Assembly: GCF_024586455.1 (NCBI RefSeq)
Contig: NW_026089623.1
Coordinates: 17,612,236 to 17,676,235 of the forward strand
Source of the DNA: Bactrocera neohumeralis
Lineage: Eukaryota > Arthropoda > Insecta > Diptera > Tephritidae
Length of the DNA: 64,000 nt
Direction of reading: 5' to 3'
Shown here: piece after piece, positions 58,801-64,000 of the stretch
How the letters are laid out: every line of letters starts with the position of its first letter
How positions within the stretch are numbered: the stretch's first letter is position 1
Position numbers and translations under genes: made by a program
Notes under the pieces: model-generated
Told to the model about the DNA's origin: nothing
Seen by the model: the letters and a program-made list of their open reading frames with translations, nothing else
Database searches by the model: none

Positions 58801-60635
58801 CGGGTCTAAAAATTCACCAAAAAGTTTGCGATGCCACGCCCATCGTCCAGTTTTCACATCGATTCCCATAAAGCTGTCTCATACTATCTTGGTGGTAAAA
58901 TTTAATGTCTCTGGCGTATTTAGTTATTGACTTATGGCCCTTTTAGTAGTTTTTAACAGTACCGTTGTATGGGGAGTAAGCGGGGTTATCTTCCGATTTC
59001 ATCCATTTTCACACTGTCGGAAGAAGTTCTCATAAGATTTGTACTCAGCAAATTTGGTGGTTGTAACTTAAGTGATTTAGGTAGTGGTTTAGTGGTATTA
59101 CAGCTTTATATCTTAATTTAGTGCGCATTATGGCACTTTATATGTTTTCGGTTAATGGCAATTTGTGGGCGTGGCAGTGGTCCGATTATGTCCATCTACA
59201 AACGCTCCTAAGGAGCCCACATACCCAGTTTCATCAAGATATCTCAATTATTACTCAAGTTACAGCTTGCACGAACGGATGGACAGACAGACAGTCAACC
59301 GATTTTCAACTTTTTTCGTTATCCTGATCATTTCTATATATAACCCTATCTCGTTTAGTTTTAGGAGATACGAACAGCTGTTTTCTAGTAATGTTGAAGA
59401 AAACGCGTTTAAAGTATGAAATGCACTTCCAAGCACTCTGACGCCTTTTCAAATTTGAATGTAACTTCGAAAATATTTACCCGAACGATATGAAATTTTC
59501 TGTGTGTATTCTTAATTATGTATATGTGGATTAAGAAAAATCGATTTTTTTTTTAATTATAACTGCATATGACCCATTAAATACGATTGTTGGCAGATTT
59601 TGAGAGGTCTTTGTGTTTGAAAACATGAAGTAAATATAAAATAAAGTATGAGAAAAGAATTTCAAAATTTAAATCTTTTTTTTCTATGAATTTCTATAAA
59701 ATTTGGTCTTGTATAAACAAACCGGATGTTACAAATTGTTGTGGTATAGTCATACTTTAAAAAGGCTTAAAATTTCCTTCAGAATGTTTGCCTGTGAAAA
59801 AACAATTCGAATCATAGTAAAATAATAAATATATTTTTTCCAGATATTAAACAGTAAAATCTGTTCTTCAGGAACTGATTTGGAGACCATTGTTCAAGAA
59901 CTTATTTGTTCCAAACAAAAATGCATATTCCAAGTTCTAAATTCATCTCCAAATAATGTTAAATATGATATCACCAAGGTATTTTCTTTCTGATAATACA
60001 ATCTTCGATTTTTATTATTAAAACTTTTTAATTTTTTTTAGACTATTGTGGCAAATGTTTTAACTGCTTTTAGTGGGATGTATGATCTATCACTGAATAA
60101 ATATAATTATGAATGTCGGACTGATTTTGTTTCAACTCTATTCTCGATGTTTACAGCAAATATTTATTTAGATCCATCAACAGCTGAAATTTTTGTCAAC
60201 ACATTACGACATATACCTTTAACAGACCAAAGGATTGAAGATCATACTAAATGTGCTTTAATGATGCTACATTTGGAAAGCTGCATACACCCTCAAAAGA
60301 ATAATATAAAATCTTCGATTGAGATTGATCTAGGAATTGGTTTTCCAATGCTAGAAGATGTCTCAATAAAATCGAATTATGAAGATATTAATAAGATGAG
60401 TGTAAAATCTACAAGAGATATAACGCAACCAGGTATGTTTAGAAATTTGTACATACATTACATTACATTAATTTAGTAAATTGTTTTTTTATTTTTTAAT
60501 TTTTTTTCCTTCTACCAACATGTTAACCGTGGTATTTTATTGCTCACCATCATAGCAACTAGTCTGCAAAAATCTTCGAATGTTTCGGAAGAAGATGAGG
60601 TGTTGCTTTATTCGGTTATAATACCTTGGGTTTGA
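31737..60635 (+). CDS. PELP1/RIX1-like ribosome-biogenesis gene, nine exons
   Basis: Proposed exons: 31737-31841, 42315-42525, 42563-43088, 43147-43329, 43385-43492, 43547-43676, 59844-59978, 60042-60432 and 60556-60635. All introns have GT/AG ends and every phase is compatible, giving about 620 residues. The protein is helical-repeat in style. It follows the PELP1 order: VLAKSAYTSEESRKIF, then AAKCYHHLL, RLNGKIYDVITLWCKIV, and a CRTDFVSTLFSMF to ESCIHP segment, matching blocks of animal PELP1 as I recall them. The PELP1/RIX1 complex acts in the nucleolus and nucleoplasm in 60S subunit maturation. The long acidic Pro/Glu tail of vertebrate PELP1 is absent; the model ends with a short acidic SEEDEV stretch. 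Identity is inferred by recall; the exon structure is read directly. Confidence 0.72.
31943..32067 (+). pseudogene. Degenerate duplicate of exon 1 and its donor flank
   Basis: This stretch aligns with 31774-31900, covering the second half of exon 1 and the start of intron 1 (shared blocks gatTCATT, attctcacat/attctgacat, gttaatct). The frame is broken by stops and the donor GT has become AA, so it cannot serve as an exon. Confidence 0.6.
32076..33151. mobile_element. Long-inverted-repeat element with tandem core (family X, copy 3)
   Basis: Two arms of about 320-450 bases are inverted copies of each other (left 32076-32410, right about 32700-33151; shared ttagaatagca and ggggttaaaatggg ends, cacttcactaatt inside). 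Between them lie about 1.6 copies of a tandem core (32533-32690; gatcggccagggttatt, gcgcggccgaaggc). Flanks are GTTAAATG (32068-32075) and GTCAAATG (33152-33159), a probable 8-bp target duplication. No transposase. Arm length and core suggest a foldback-like or MULE-like non-autonomous element; the superfamily is not settled. Confidence 0.75.
33160..33429 (+). mobile_element. Partial arm of family X
   Basis: Blocks such as gtatcactgattattt, tcaaaatacataagtcag and ctggagaacctcctctatc follow the right arm of the element just upstream, with deletions. It lies directly between copy 3 and copy 1. Confidence 0.65.
33438..34807 (+). mobile_element. Long-inverted-repeat element with tandem core (family X, copy 1)
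   Basis: The ends are ggcacaattccgatttcttt at 33438 and the inverse of ggcacgatcccgattacttt at 34807. CAGTTTTT precedes the element (33430-33437) and follows it (34808-34815), a perfect 8-bp target duplication. The arms share a layout (aaagttcaaa block, ttcacattttt block) but have diverged, so they are less alike than those of copy 3. The core at about 34170-34300 is little more than one unit. An AT array with a taatattata period occupies 33890-33990. The reading frames at 34634-34904 are not convincing genes. Confidence 0.75.
36553..37477 (+). pseudogene. Harbinger accessory Myb/SANT-like DNA-binding protein
   Basis: Three exons can be drawn with standard borders: 36553-36669, 36730-36907 and 36970-37477. 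The N terminus is basic (AKRKRQQPNK) and is followed by a TAG (about 36607) and by a Trp-rich helical segment (WKESEVHSIIEFLMEE) of the Myb/SANT type. The middle is Pro-rich and the end is a long charged coiled coil with repeats of the KKLDIE type. In this superfamily the protein brings the transposase to the element ends and the nucleus. The nonsense codons and a frame break near 37186 make it inactive. Confidence 0.7.
37625..38522 (-). pseudogene. Harbinger transposase (HARBI1-type, DDE_Tnp_4), one nonsense codon
   Basis: The frame starts before 38479 (NAQSIRQFSVEMQLAITLYRL) and includes a helix-turn-helix with VATLFGVVDGESLYKITKRV. The nuclease part shows CIGYIDGTELKL (first Asp), then, after a single in-frame TAA at 38135-38137, GHFGSVHDARMF (second Asp) and WLAGDSAYPL, and RYRVRIEHCFGILKERF with the final Glu. 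The C terminus is at 37625. The expected family length is about 350-400 residues, so the extreme N terminus may sit on another exon. It would cut and join element ends. Confidence 0.85.
38937..39645. other. No recognised gene
   Basis: The stretch holds short frames at 38917-39114 (-) and 39454-39645 (+) without motifs I recognise. The segment around 39340-39600 is less AT-rich than its surroundings and may be part of an old retroelement, but I cannot name it. Confidence 0.35.
39646..42062 (-). mobile_element. Long-inverted-repeat element with expanded tandem core (family X, copy 2)
   Basis: This is the same element as copy 1 in reverse: its left arm (39646-40106) is the inverse of 34310-34807, and its right arm (41020-42062) is the inverse of 33438-34190, including the taatatta-type AT array. 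The start ggcacgattccgattacttt is intact; the right terminus is damaged at about 42045-42062. Between the arms the core has expanded to about ten units. No coding capacity. Copies 1 and 2 together form an 8.6-kb inverted arrangement around the Tc1/Harbinger insertion. Confidence 0.8.
40107..41013 (+). repeat. 93-bp tandem array, about ten units
   Basis: Successive units start (gtgactgaag or variant) at 40107, 40201, 40294, 40387, 40480, 40573, 40638, 40731, 40824 and 40917. The spacing is 93 bases except one of 94 and one truncated unit of 65. Each unit contains gtagtactcctttctgcgtt, a palindrome ggccttcggcc (or ggcctttggcc), an A run, and cgaatacccgggg. Because 93 is divisible by three, long frames arise on both strands; these are not genes. 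Confidence 0.95.
42315..43676 (+). CDS. PELP1-like gene, exons 2 to 6
   Basis: Exons 42315-42525, 42563-43088, 43147-43329, 43385-43492 and 43547-43676 have small introns (37 to 58 bases) with GT and AG borders and joining phases 1, 2, 2 and 2. All codons are open. Encoded blocks include SVCK-style helical repeats: LAILGIFYNLIGVLAKSAY, NNLAVLRIMVILLQF, QLCDDPIKRISQVFIRF, PEFYFILLQILKALMI and KIYDVITLWCKIV. This is the RIX1/PELP1 N-terminal domain in family terms. The compact exon cluster contrasts with the large introns on each side. Confidence 0.75.
43677..44064. other. Start of intron 6, no element recognised
   Basis: Ordinary AT-rich intron sequence with a TATG/TACA-type low-complexity stretch around 43855-43950. 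Nothing else seen. Confidence 0.5.
44070..44230 (-). repeat. 3' LTR of the copia element
   Basis: 161 bases, same as 48335-48495 with no difference that I can find. On the minus strand this is the downstream LTR. Confidence 0.95.
44286..48215 (-). CDS. Ty1/copia Gag-Pol polyprotein, 1309 residues, intact
   Basis: The ATG at 48215 starts MATSGLFSIDKLDDTNYSSW, a copia-type Gag opening. Domains in order are: the CCHC knuckle CYNCGNRGHLAAQC (about residue 240); protease with WCVDSGATSHM (about 285); integrase with an HNRYGHL...CITCMKSKIC zinc module, IHTDVCGPI, IRSDNGGEF and PYTPQQNGVAERANRTL; reverse transcriptase with WVFSVKRDIDGN, QMDVATAYLNGEL and YVDDIMLAS; and RNase H with GYADADWGSDATDRKS and LSSTEAEYMA. 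All catalytic residues that I can check are present. The length is close to that of fly copia (about 1400). It encodes everything needed for its own copying. Confidence 0.95.
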   Translation of the reverse strand: MATSGLFSIDKLDDTNYSSWSVHMKSVLIHADLWGIVSGKHVKNENATLEESAAFDAKDEKALASITLCVKPSQLNHIRHCTASIEAWRKLQEIYQPSGPARKITFFKKILYLSLSEGENVSEHIKQFSDIIKKMAEIGIVVPEEMLVIILLSSLPQSYENFVVAIETRDNLPSLNALKIKLLEEGERRQEKDANVENIENQQAFSARSNFRKNVSAHKNLNKNTRKGYTSNSVTKQSNVKCYNCGNRGHLAAQCRAPRQQTQNAIGSVLATSGVQEFNLWTWCVDSGATSHMCCERSLFHTFQNHTEKVSLAGEHFIEAQGIGTVILRSGNEDVIMRNVLYVPDLQSNFISVGKASSIGCTILFNKKFCVIKNAAGKNLLKAHKRNNLFIFGKTPNSCFYSNANEVMKWHNRYGHLNFKSLHELSNRELVHGMKAFNISQYNECITCMKSKICTKPFPSMSNSVSKDLLELIHTDVCGPINKTSIGGSKYFLTFIDDKSRYMFVYFLKTKGEVLQKFKHFKAMVECQTGKRIKAIRSDNGGEFLNKDFDNYLNLYGIKRELTVPYTPQQNGVAERANRTLVEMARCMLVHTSMDESFWAEAISTAVFLRNRSPTKILVNKTPYEIWLGRKPMVHFLKTFGSLAIALNKKEIHKFRPKGKEYIMVGYAEKAKAYRLYDPITRKFIIGRDVIFIENSQKINEVSDKVDVSELILKTNNDEAVTDTECKENLAGGGEQVDTSNIPIEKDDKVEVDPINMINNEKSNTRGRGKPKIIRTGRVGRPRKQHNILNSMNNSIKIPETVEEALLSEYSAEWKKAMQVEYDALIDNNTWTLEELPSCQKVVGCKWVFSVKRDIDGNIERFKARLVAKGCSQQYGINYKETFSPVVRYETLRMIIALAVEHQMHLHQMDVATAYLNGELHDTVYMKQPEYFVDKIFPNRVLKLHKSLYGLKQSGREWNSKLDFILKKIGFSSCLSEPCVYTKHSNGCFNIIAVYVDDIMLASTNKADLIETKKKIGNEFKVIDKGPLKHFLGMTFQRKGETGAITVSQSNYINELLKQYDMINCRPVLTPLEPKFQVKCNNENCKKVDQTKYQSLIGSLMYLAILTRPDILHAVSKLSQRNKDPHIEHETGAKHILRYLNKTCDYKLHYLKTGKSIEGYADADWGSDATDRKSYTGYAFFLAGSVFSWQSKKQNTVALSSTEAEYMAMSAAAKEATYIRKLMQEIGIDPTNNPIKINGDNLGAQQLIKNPVYHSRSKHIDIKYHIREVLNSRQISIHYVPTNEMVADILTKNLEKCNHHKFVKLLGLE
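48335..48495 (-). repeat. 5' LTR of the copia element
   Basis: 161 bases, TGTTAAAG to CAACA on the + strand. It contains an A/T-rich promoter-like region. The internal sequence beside it (minus strand gattatgagacttaag) should hold the primer site, but I cannot match it to a specific tRNA. Confidence 0.95.
48770..49417. mobile_element. MITE with ACTATGTTCGGACC ends
   Basis: ACTATGTTCGGACC at 48770 is repeated inverted at 49417, and both are followed inward by gaaaaca-type sequence. The corresponding region is absent from the other hAT copy. Target duplication is unclear. A Harbinger-type MITE is nested in it. The superfamily is not known to me. Confidence 0.6.
48886..49149. mobile_element. 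Harbinger-type MITE, 264 bp
   Basis: The ends (agcggcattctcttgctctt and the inverse of aggggattctcttgctcttg) match the Harbinger element at 36258-38682, and AAT lies on both sides (48883-48885 and 49150-49152). It keeps the terminal 110-150 bases of each side and lacks both genes, so it would have depended on a full element for movement. Confidence 0.85.
49603..50179. mobile_element. Palindromic element, copy A
   Basis: From atggaaaaaaaa at 49603 to gacacaccctaa at 50179 the sequence follows 51701-52175. The core 49650-49888 is a long hairpin: gatggctgccagttgggatg at 49663 is answered by its inverse ending at 49873. The internal segments aagaatcgattcttaatcga are duplicated (about 49760 and 49907). 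No coding capacity. Confidence 0.75.
50463..51062. other. Intron 6 sequence with no recognised gene
   Basis: AT-rich. An inverted-repeat-like stretch (cagtttacagtcttaagtcg at about 50927) may be the end of the Tc1 relic that follows. Otherwise nothing is seen. Confidence 0.4.
51063..51700 (-). pseudogene. Tc1-like transposase relic
   Basis: Read on the minus strand in several frames, it shows KYVWHS, DGKTFV, WSAQGPDQNLWNEVKAKLG and a C-terminal part to about 51063, the order of the second half of a Tc1-type transposase. The SPDLNPIENLW box is damaged. A palindromic element is inserted or abuts at 51701. Inactive. Confidence 0.7.
51701..52175. mobile_element. Palindromic element, copy B
   Basis: Here the hairpin is complete: gtggtggttattgtgcggag from 51725 is answered by its near inverse ending at 51998, and inner arms ctcgattctcgag and taatcgatttttcg pair around a centre near 51860. 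It shares its right flank (52030-52175, tgaaaaaaaggttgcctcag) with copy A. The inner start cagtagggatg resembles a hAT end, but no 8-bp duplication is visible. Confidence 0.75.
52271..54238 (-). mobile_element. Tc1-like transposon, second family
   Basis: The ends CACTTGTGCTTACATTATTA at 52271 and the inverse of CACTTATGCTCACATAATTA at 54238 form inverted repeats of at least 26 bases. TA lies on the left; the right TA is changed by the neighbouring mariner. The transposase relic lies inside on the minus strand. A Cys-free region at 52690-52986 with gctaccgct repeats is not Tc1 and is probably a further insertion. Confidence 0.8.
52987..53760 (-). pseudogene. Tc1-like transposase, several stops
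   Basis: ATG at 53760 starts MSFESLPRKKPRKTTP. Recognisable parts are the HTH linker RRQENSLNERVARS, SDESKFNVFGNNG (first Asp), a degenerate IQDNDSKHVKDW (second Asp), and AQSPDLNPIENL (third acidic residue region), ending EEWRKLL at 52987. About five stops occur. Family function is cut-and-paste transposition at TA sites. Confidence 0.8.
54238..55466 (+). mobile_element. Mariner transposon, nearly complete
   Basis: The inverted ends share TGCCyAAAAAATAAGGTGAC (left from about 54238, right ending 55466) with TA on the right. It contains one mariner transposase frame. It abuts the right end of the Tc1 element, apparently having used the TA of that element's own target duplication. Confidence 0.82.
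54427..55389 (+). pseudogene. Mariner transposase with one stop and a lost catalytic block
   Basis: ATG at 54427 opens MSKVVEQRICIKFCL; a TAG at 54511 breaks the frame, which is then open from 54535 to 55389. The HTH part has RPGRPSKSTDEAH and LADEVGIS. GDENWIYAYDPE holds the first Asp. The second Asp block (normally HDNAPAH) is deleted: FLHHF runs straight into VKNSTHIVPQPPYSP. The third block SPHLAPCDFWLF keeps its Asp. The end is CFEDWKIRWHKCIASGGDYF, as in mariners with a D,D34D catalytic triad. It cannot be active. Confidence 0.9.
55481..56060 (+). pseudogene. Second mariner-type relic, internally deleted
   Basis: An N-terminal piece (VIEFKNQPKSS, SITSIYRILTKHLGL) joins within about 40 residues to a C-terminal piece containing HDNAPSHRSTLVIDYL, YSPDIAPCDFFF and KGKRYADVEAIQKA in shifted frames. 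The segment with the first catalytic Asp is gone. It belongs to a mariner subfamily different from its neighbour. Confidence 0.75.
56090..57000. repeat. Dispersed repeat, arm 1
   Basis: A core with gtccgtccgtccatccgtgc and caagctgtaacttgagtaag is inverted relative to 59180-59300. Surrounding text such as gtgggcgtgtccccgccc is typical of an abundant fly repeat. No coding capacity seen. The stretch 57001-57979 holds only AT-rich sequence; the segment from about 57155 (ggggggagcctactttagag) may be the start of another repeat. Confidence 0.55.
57980..58770 (-). mobile_element. RTE-like LINE reverse transcriptase fragment
   Basis: The minus strand repeats the family seen at 1-538: IGHGEY-like, LVVNEGKTKYLLSSSKQ, a damaged YADD region near 58405, and back to QCGFRPGK near 58770, with many small deletions. 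It is the most decayed of the copies. Confidence 0.8.
58800..59340. repeat. Dispersed repeat, arm 2 (inverted relative to 56090-57000)
   Basis: tcatcaagatatctcaatta and agttacagcttgcacgaacg match the reverse of arm 1, followed by ggacagacagacag. The two arms enclose the RTE-like fragment and could be the ends of one large element or two independent copies. From 59341 to 59843 I see only intron sequence. Confidence 0.55.
59844..60635 (+). CDS. PELP1-like gene, exons 7 to 9
   Basis: Exons 59844-59978, 60042-60432 and 60556-60635 follow in phases 0, 0 and 1 with proper splice borders. Encoded text is ILNSKICSSGTDLETIV, then CRTDFVSTLFSMFTANIY and KCALMMLHLESCIHP, which corresponds to the C-terminal helical part of PELP1, then a Lys/Ser/acidic tail ending in IIPWV and TGA at 60633. 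The terminal exon is short, and an alternative donor just before the stop could extend the protein to a downstream exon. Confidence 0.7.
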
Positions 60636-61489
60636 ACAGTTAAATATAATATTTAAGCAAAAAACCAAGAAAAAATGTTCGCAATAGCCGTGTCAGATAT
60701 TTAAAAAATTGCTAGAAAATATGTTTACAAGTATTTCGCAGCCCCTATTATTCCCTATATAATATTTTCCGACTTTCCACATGTGTTATACTTTATTAAA
60801 AGCAAATGGAGAATTTATGTTAAAAATTTTGTGGTTTAACGCTGAATATGAATGTAATTGGTTGAAACCTTATATCCCTAATATAATGAATTCCGACCCG
60901 CTGGTCGGACAATCACATCAACTTATTATAATAAACTAGCGGGTACGCGTTGCTGAGTAATTTTCAAAATCCTTAAATGATGACATTTAAGACAATGAAA
61001 GCATTCTTAATTTTTAACAATATATGTATAGTATTTAATGATAAACCCATTTTCCACTAAAGATTATGTAAGCCATCACATTATTCTGGTTATATCTAGA
61101 TAATTTAGAAGCACAATTTGAATATACGTATGTACACGTTCTCATTTTCATCAGTAATAACTGTTGCATTTTTGAACGCTAGTGTAACCCGATTACCAGT
61201 TATAATTGAAATAATTAACTTCTTAATTTCAGGAATAATTTCAATCAATAAATTTTTTTGTGTAGTATGCAAAAATTGCCTGCCGGTAAAATGCATTATC
61301 CTCTATTATACCAACCCTGTATCTAGCGATTGATTATTTCTGAGGGTAGATCAGTTTACAATTGTACTCGCATATTTATGGTCAATTGAACTGTTTCAAC
61401 ACTTCACAATAAGAACGGTTACTTAAACATTAATCGCTAATATCATTTTCTTAATATAAGCCAAAAATGGCCGATCTGTCGGTAGTTCC

Positions 61490-61640
61490 CAGACAGTACT
61501 AAAGCAGCACCACCGAAACTTGTTGTTGCTGTAGCGGCAGAATTCTACCGAGTTGACAGTCCTTGGCCGGATAAAAATCCGTGTCCGTTCCGATTACGTA
61601 GACCCGACTGTCGTGGGTAAACTTCATAGTTGCCGCTTAA
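61490..61640. repeat. Dispersed fly repeat fragment
   Basis: The text gttgttgctgtagcggcaga followed by cagtccttggccggataaaa is of a kind common in tephritid genomes near LINE 3' ends, recalled from family knowledge. Between 60636 and 61489 I see no gene or element. Confidence 0.4.
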
Positions 61641-61698
61641 ATATTCCATAGCTCTGTGCAATGGTTCGAGAATATTTGTGAGCCATTATACACTCATC

Positions 61699-61943
61699 TC
61701 AAATTGTGATTGAGCTTTTTTTTCCACGCTACTACACTAAATGATTCTTATGATTTCTCCAAGCTCGCCCCGAAGCGTAAACGTCCTTCTGATGAAGTAA
61801 TACATAGTTCTTCTGTACAGAAGAGTACTTCTACAATTGAACTTATGGGTGGTGTTCTATTTGCCGTAAATTATTCTATTGCTTGTGAAGATGTCCTCGG
61901 TCCTGGTAACGGCTCTTTTGAATTTAAATGTAGTTTATGTTAA
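61699..61943 (+). CDS. Possible coding exon with nuclear-localisation-like segment
   Basis: An open frame of about 80 codons reads SYDFSKLAPKRKRPSDEV, then a Ser-rich part and ELMGGVLFAVNYS, ending CSLC and TAA at 61941. PKRKRP resembles a nuclear localisation signal. A possible acceptor lies before it (tttctccaag). It might be a distal exon of the PELP1-like gene, a separate small gene or chance. I do not recognise it. Confidence 0.25.
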
Positions 61944-61973
61944 TAGTTGCTTTATTTATTTAACATTGTCTTA

Positions 61974-62952
61974 CAGTCATTTACAAAGAAAAACGACACT
62001 TATAAAATAAGTTTTCTGTTTTAATAAGTAAGTGAATCGTAACAATTTCCGAAGTTAGTGTATGGCTTGATTTTAACAACTTTTAACGGTAAGTGTACGT
62101 TATCATGCTTACTTTTTTGTTGTTACTCGTTTCAATCGGAGAGTAACCAAATTTGATTGGACAATGAAATAGTTATTTGTACAAATATTCATTATTAAAT
62201 AGCAATCGTGCAAAAAATACGCTGTTTTAACTATAACTATAAAAGAAAATTAACATATACTCAAAATGGGCAGAAATGTGCATTGTAATATCGAAAAACG
62301 GAGAATATTATTTGATCTTCACAAAAAAGTCAAAAATCCAACTCAGATTGCTGAAATTATGAGTTGTTCGAGGAAAATGGTATATAACGCCCTCAATTTT
62401 GTTAAAAGTGATCTCAATTTGCTCAAAAATAAAAAACTCCGCTAAGCTCCTGGGCGTAAAACAACGGAACTTGTTGATAGAGCCATCATCAAAAAAATCA
62501 AGGCTGTTTCTAAAGTGTGAAGAGCTGGTTCACTGCAGAAAGTATTGACGTCCTGAGCTGGTCAACCCAAAGTCCCGATGAACGTTAAGATAAAGATTGC
62601 TAAGAAAGAATTCAAAAATGCGGAAGAACTTTGGACTGGAATCAAGGAGGTATGGTACGCTTGCCCCGACGATGTCAAGCATTTTTGAAAAATTATGGAC
62701 ACACACCAAGATACTAACGTTGTAAGTGCATAAACGTGCAAAACCAGCCTAACGTATTTCTATGTCCAGACCTAAAATCGCAATGGGAAATTTAATAATT
62801 TTTTTAAAGAACTATTTAATAAAGCTTAATCATTTTTTGTAAATAACTCCCTTATTTGCTAATGAAAAAATAAAATTTGTTCTCTGTTTATATCGAAAAT
62901 ATAATATAATTTATTACATTCTCAAAGTGTGCTATTTCTCGGTCCAGGACTG
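61974..62952 (+). mobile_element. Tc1-like element with internal deletion
   Basis: Inverted ends beginning CAGTC with weak similarity over about 30 bases are flanked by TA (61972-61973 and 62953-62954). Inside, from ATG 62265, is the N terminus of a Tc1-type transposase (EKRRILFDLH, PTQIAEIMSCSRKMVYNAL), broken by stops. The frame then jumps near 62610 to the C-terminal end (AEELWTGIKEVWYACPDDV). The whole catalytic middle is lost. Confidence 0.75.
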
Positions 62953-63044
62953 TATATACCTCCAAAATTAGACTTTTTCGTATATATGGACCATGCTTAT
63001 TAAATATAAAGTGCGAAATCGATGACAAATAATTCAGATTAAAT

Positions 63045-64000
63045 CATTGTCTAGGGTGATTTCAATTTACCATGTGCCTCAAGGAAAGCTACTGGTGATT
63101 ATGTTGTACCGAATTGCAATCGGTCATCATTTTTGGAAAATAAGTCGTTAGGTTTTAAGGAACACAAGCATACGGATGTTATATACACATTTTAGCAAAG
63201 CTTGCGATAAATTGAATCTGTCGACTCTCGGACATAAACTTGATATTCTGGGCTTTAAACCAATATTTCTTCAAAGCGTATCTTCTGATCTTTATAATAG
63301 AATACAACGAGTGATATTTGAAGATAGTCTTTCAATTAATGTCTCTTCAAGTATTCCTCAAGATAGTCATCTTGGCACGATTCTGTTCTTGTTGTTTATT
63401 AACGATATCTCTTCTTCAATGCTCAAATATTTTATTATATGCCAACGATGTAAAGCTTTTTAAATCATATACTTCAAATGATGAAAGGGGTTTTTTTGCA
63501 AATAGACTTAAAAATTTTGTTTGCTTTGTGTGATAGAAAAGATTTGCTATTGAATCTCGTCGAATTCTCGTAGATCTGAGTTCCGTTCTCCTTATGTAAT
63601 AAAATACTATTTACTAGAGCAAGTTTTAACTTTTTTGGGAGCTATTATGGACGGACCATAAACTTAATTCTAGTCTTCATATTGATACATTAGTCTTAAA
63701 AGCAAAAGATATTCTCAGTTTTGTTAAACATTGGCCTAAAGAATTTAGAGTTCCAAATGTTACTAAAACACTTTTTACAACTTTGGTTAGACCTAAGTAT
63801 GTAATGGAACCAAATTCATTCTGACAAGTTAGAGTAGGTTCAAAAACAATTTTTACTTTTCGCTTTAGGGCATTTTCGATGGGATTCTAAGTTAAGTCTT
63901 CCTCCATAAACTAGCTGTTTAAAATTTATAAATCTACCTAGATTTAAGAGCCATAGAGAACTGTTTAGTGTTATATTCTTAGAAAAAATCCTGAATGGAA
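63045..64000 (+). mobile_element. LINE fragment, CR1/Jockey-group reverse transcriptase, truncated by window end
   Basis: An endonuclease block (GDFNLPCASR) is joined by a deletion to the reverse transcriptase: YTHFSKACDKLNLSTLGHKLD, SVSSDLYNRIQRVIF, a PQDS-type box (normally PQGS) and LFLLFINDIS. The catalytic box appears after a frameshift as YANDVKLF in place of YADD (about 63439-63462). Later frames show QKQFLLFALGHF and a LPPYTS-type segment up to 64000. Decayed beyond activity. Confidence 0.8.

Noticed and set aside
1..64000. tRNA, rRNA or other structural RNA genes
   Set aside because: I looked for tRNA arms and rDNA-like text, especially next to the R1-clade LINE, and saw none that I could support; a covariance-model search would be decisive.

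Overview
This window looks like transposon-rich nuclear DNA from a higher dipteran, most likely a tephritid-type fruit fly. The reasons are the insect families of transposable elements, the TATG/TACA microsatellites, AT-rich introns with standard GT/AG borders, and one spliced host gene. There are no bacterial-style operons. The species call is an inference; the families of most elements are read directly from the translated motifs.

Region 1-31 kb is a pile of transposons. A decayed BEL/Pao retrotransposon appears to run from about 1862 to 18559. Its left end holds an antisense LOA-type LINE (1898-6445). Its integrase gene is split by a non-autonomous hAT element (9638-16433, imperfect 8-bp target duplication). 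That hAT is itself split by a 17.6/297-like Ty3/gypsy element (9925-16024, two 270-bp LTRs, TATG target duplication), so insertions are nested three deep. After this come a Helitron relic with a Jockey-type LINE inside it, an RTE-like endonuclease piece, a LINE 5' end with a 2A-like NPGP motif, and an R1-clade LINE (23898-29502) that splits an RTE-like reverse transcriptase.

Region 31.7-60.6 kb is the one recognisable host gene. It is a PELP1/RIX1-type ribosome-biogenesis gene on the + strand, built from nine phase-compatible exons at 31737-31841, 42315-43676 (five exons) and 59844-60635. Intron 1 (10.5 kb) and intron 6 (16.2 kb) are almost entirely transposon. Intron 1 carries three members of an unassigned family of long-inverted-repeat elements with a tandem 93-bp core; two of them, in opposite orientation, flank a Tc1 element that contains a complete two-gene Harbinger element. 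Intron 6 carries an intact Ty1/copia element (identical 161-bp LTRs, one 1309-codon ORF), a second hAT copy with nested MITEs, two palindromic elements, and several Tc1/mariner relics.

Region 60.6-64 kb has a possible extra exon, a deleted Tc1 element and the start of another LINE that runs off the window.

The best candidate for something undescribed is the 93-bp-core inverted-repeat family: three copies with two ends (two flanked by candidate 8-bp target duplications), one one-armed copy outside the gene, one arm fragment, and core arrays ranging from about one unit to ten. Nothing in the window looks like a cooperating gene cluster; the main biological story is a housekeeping gene stretched by nested transposons.
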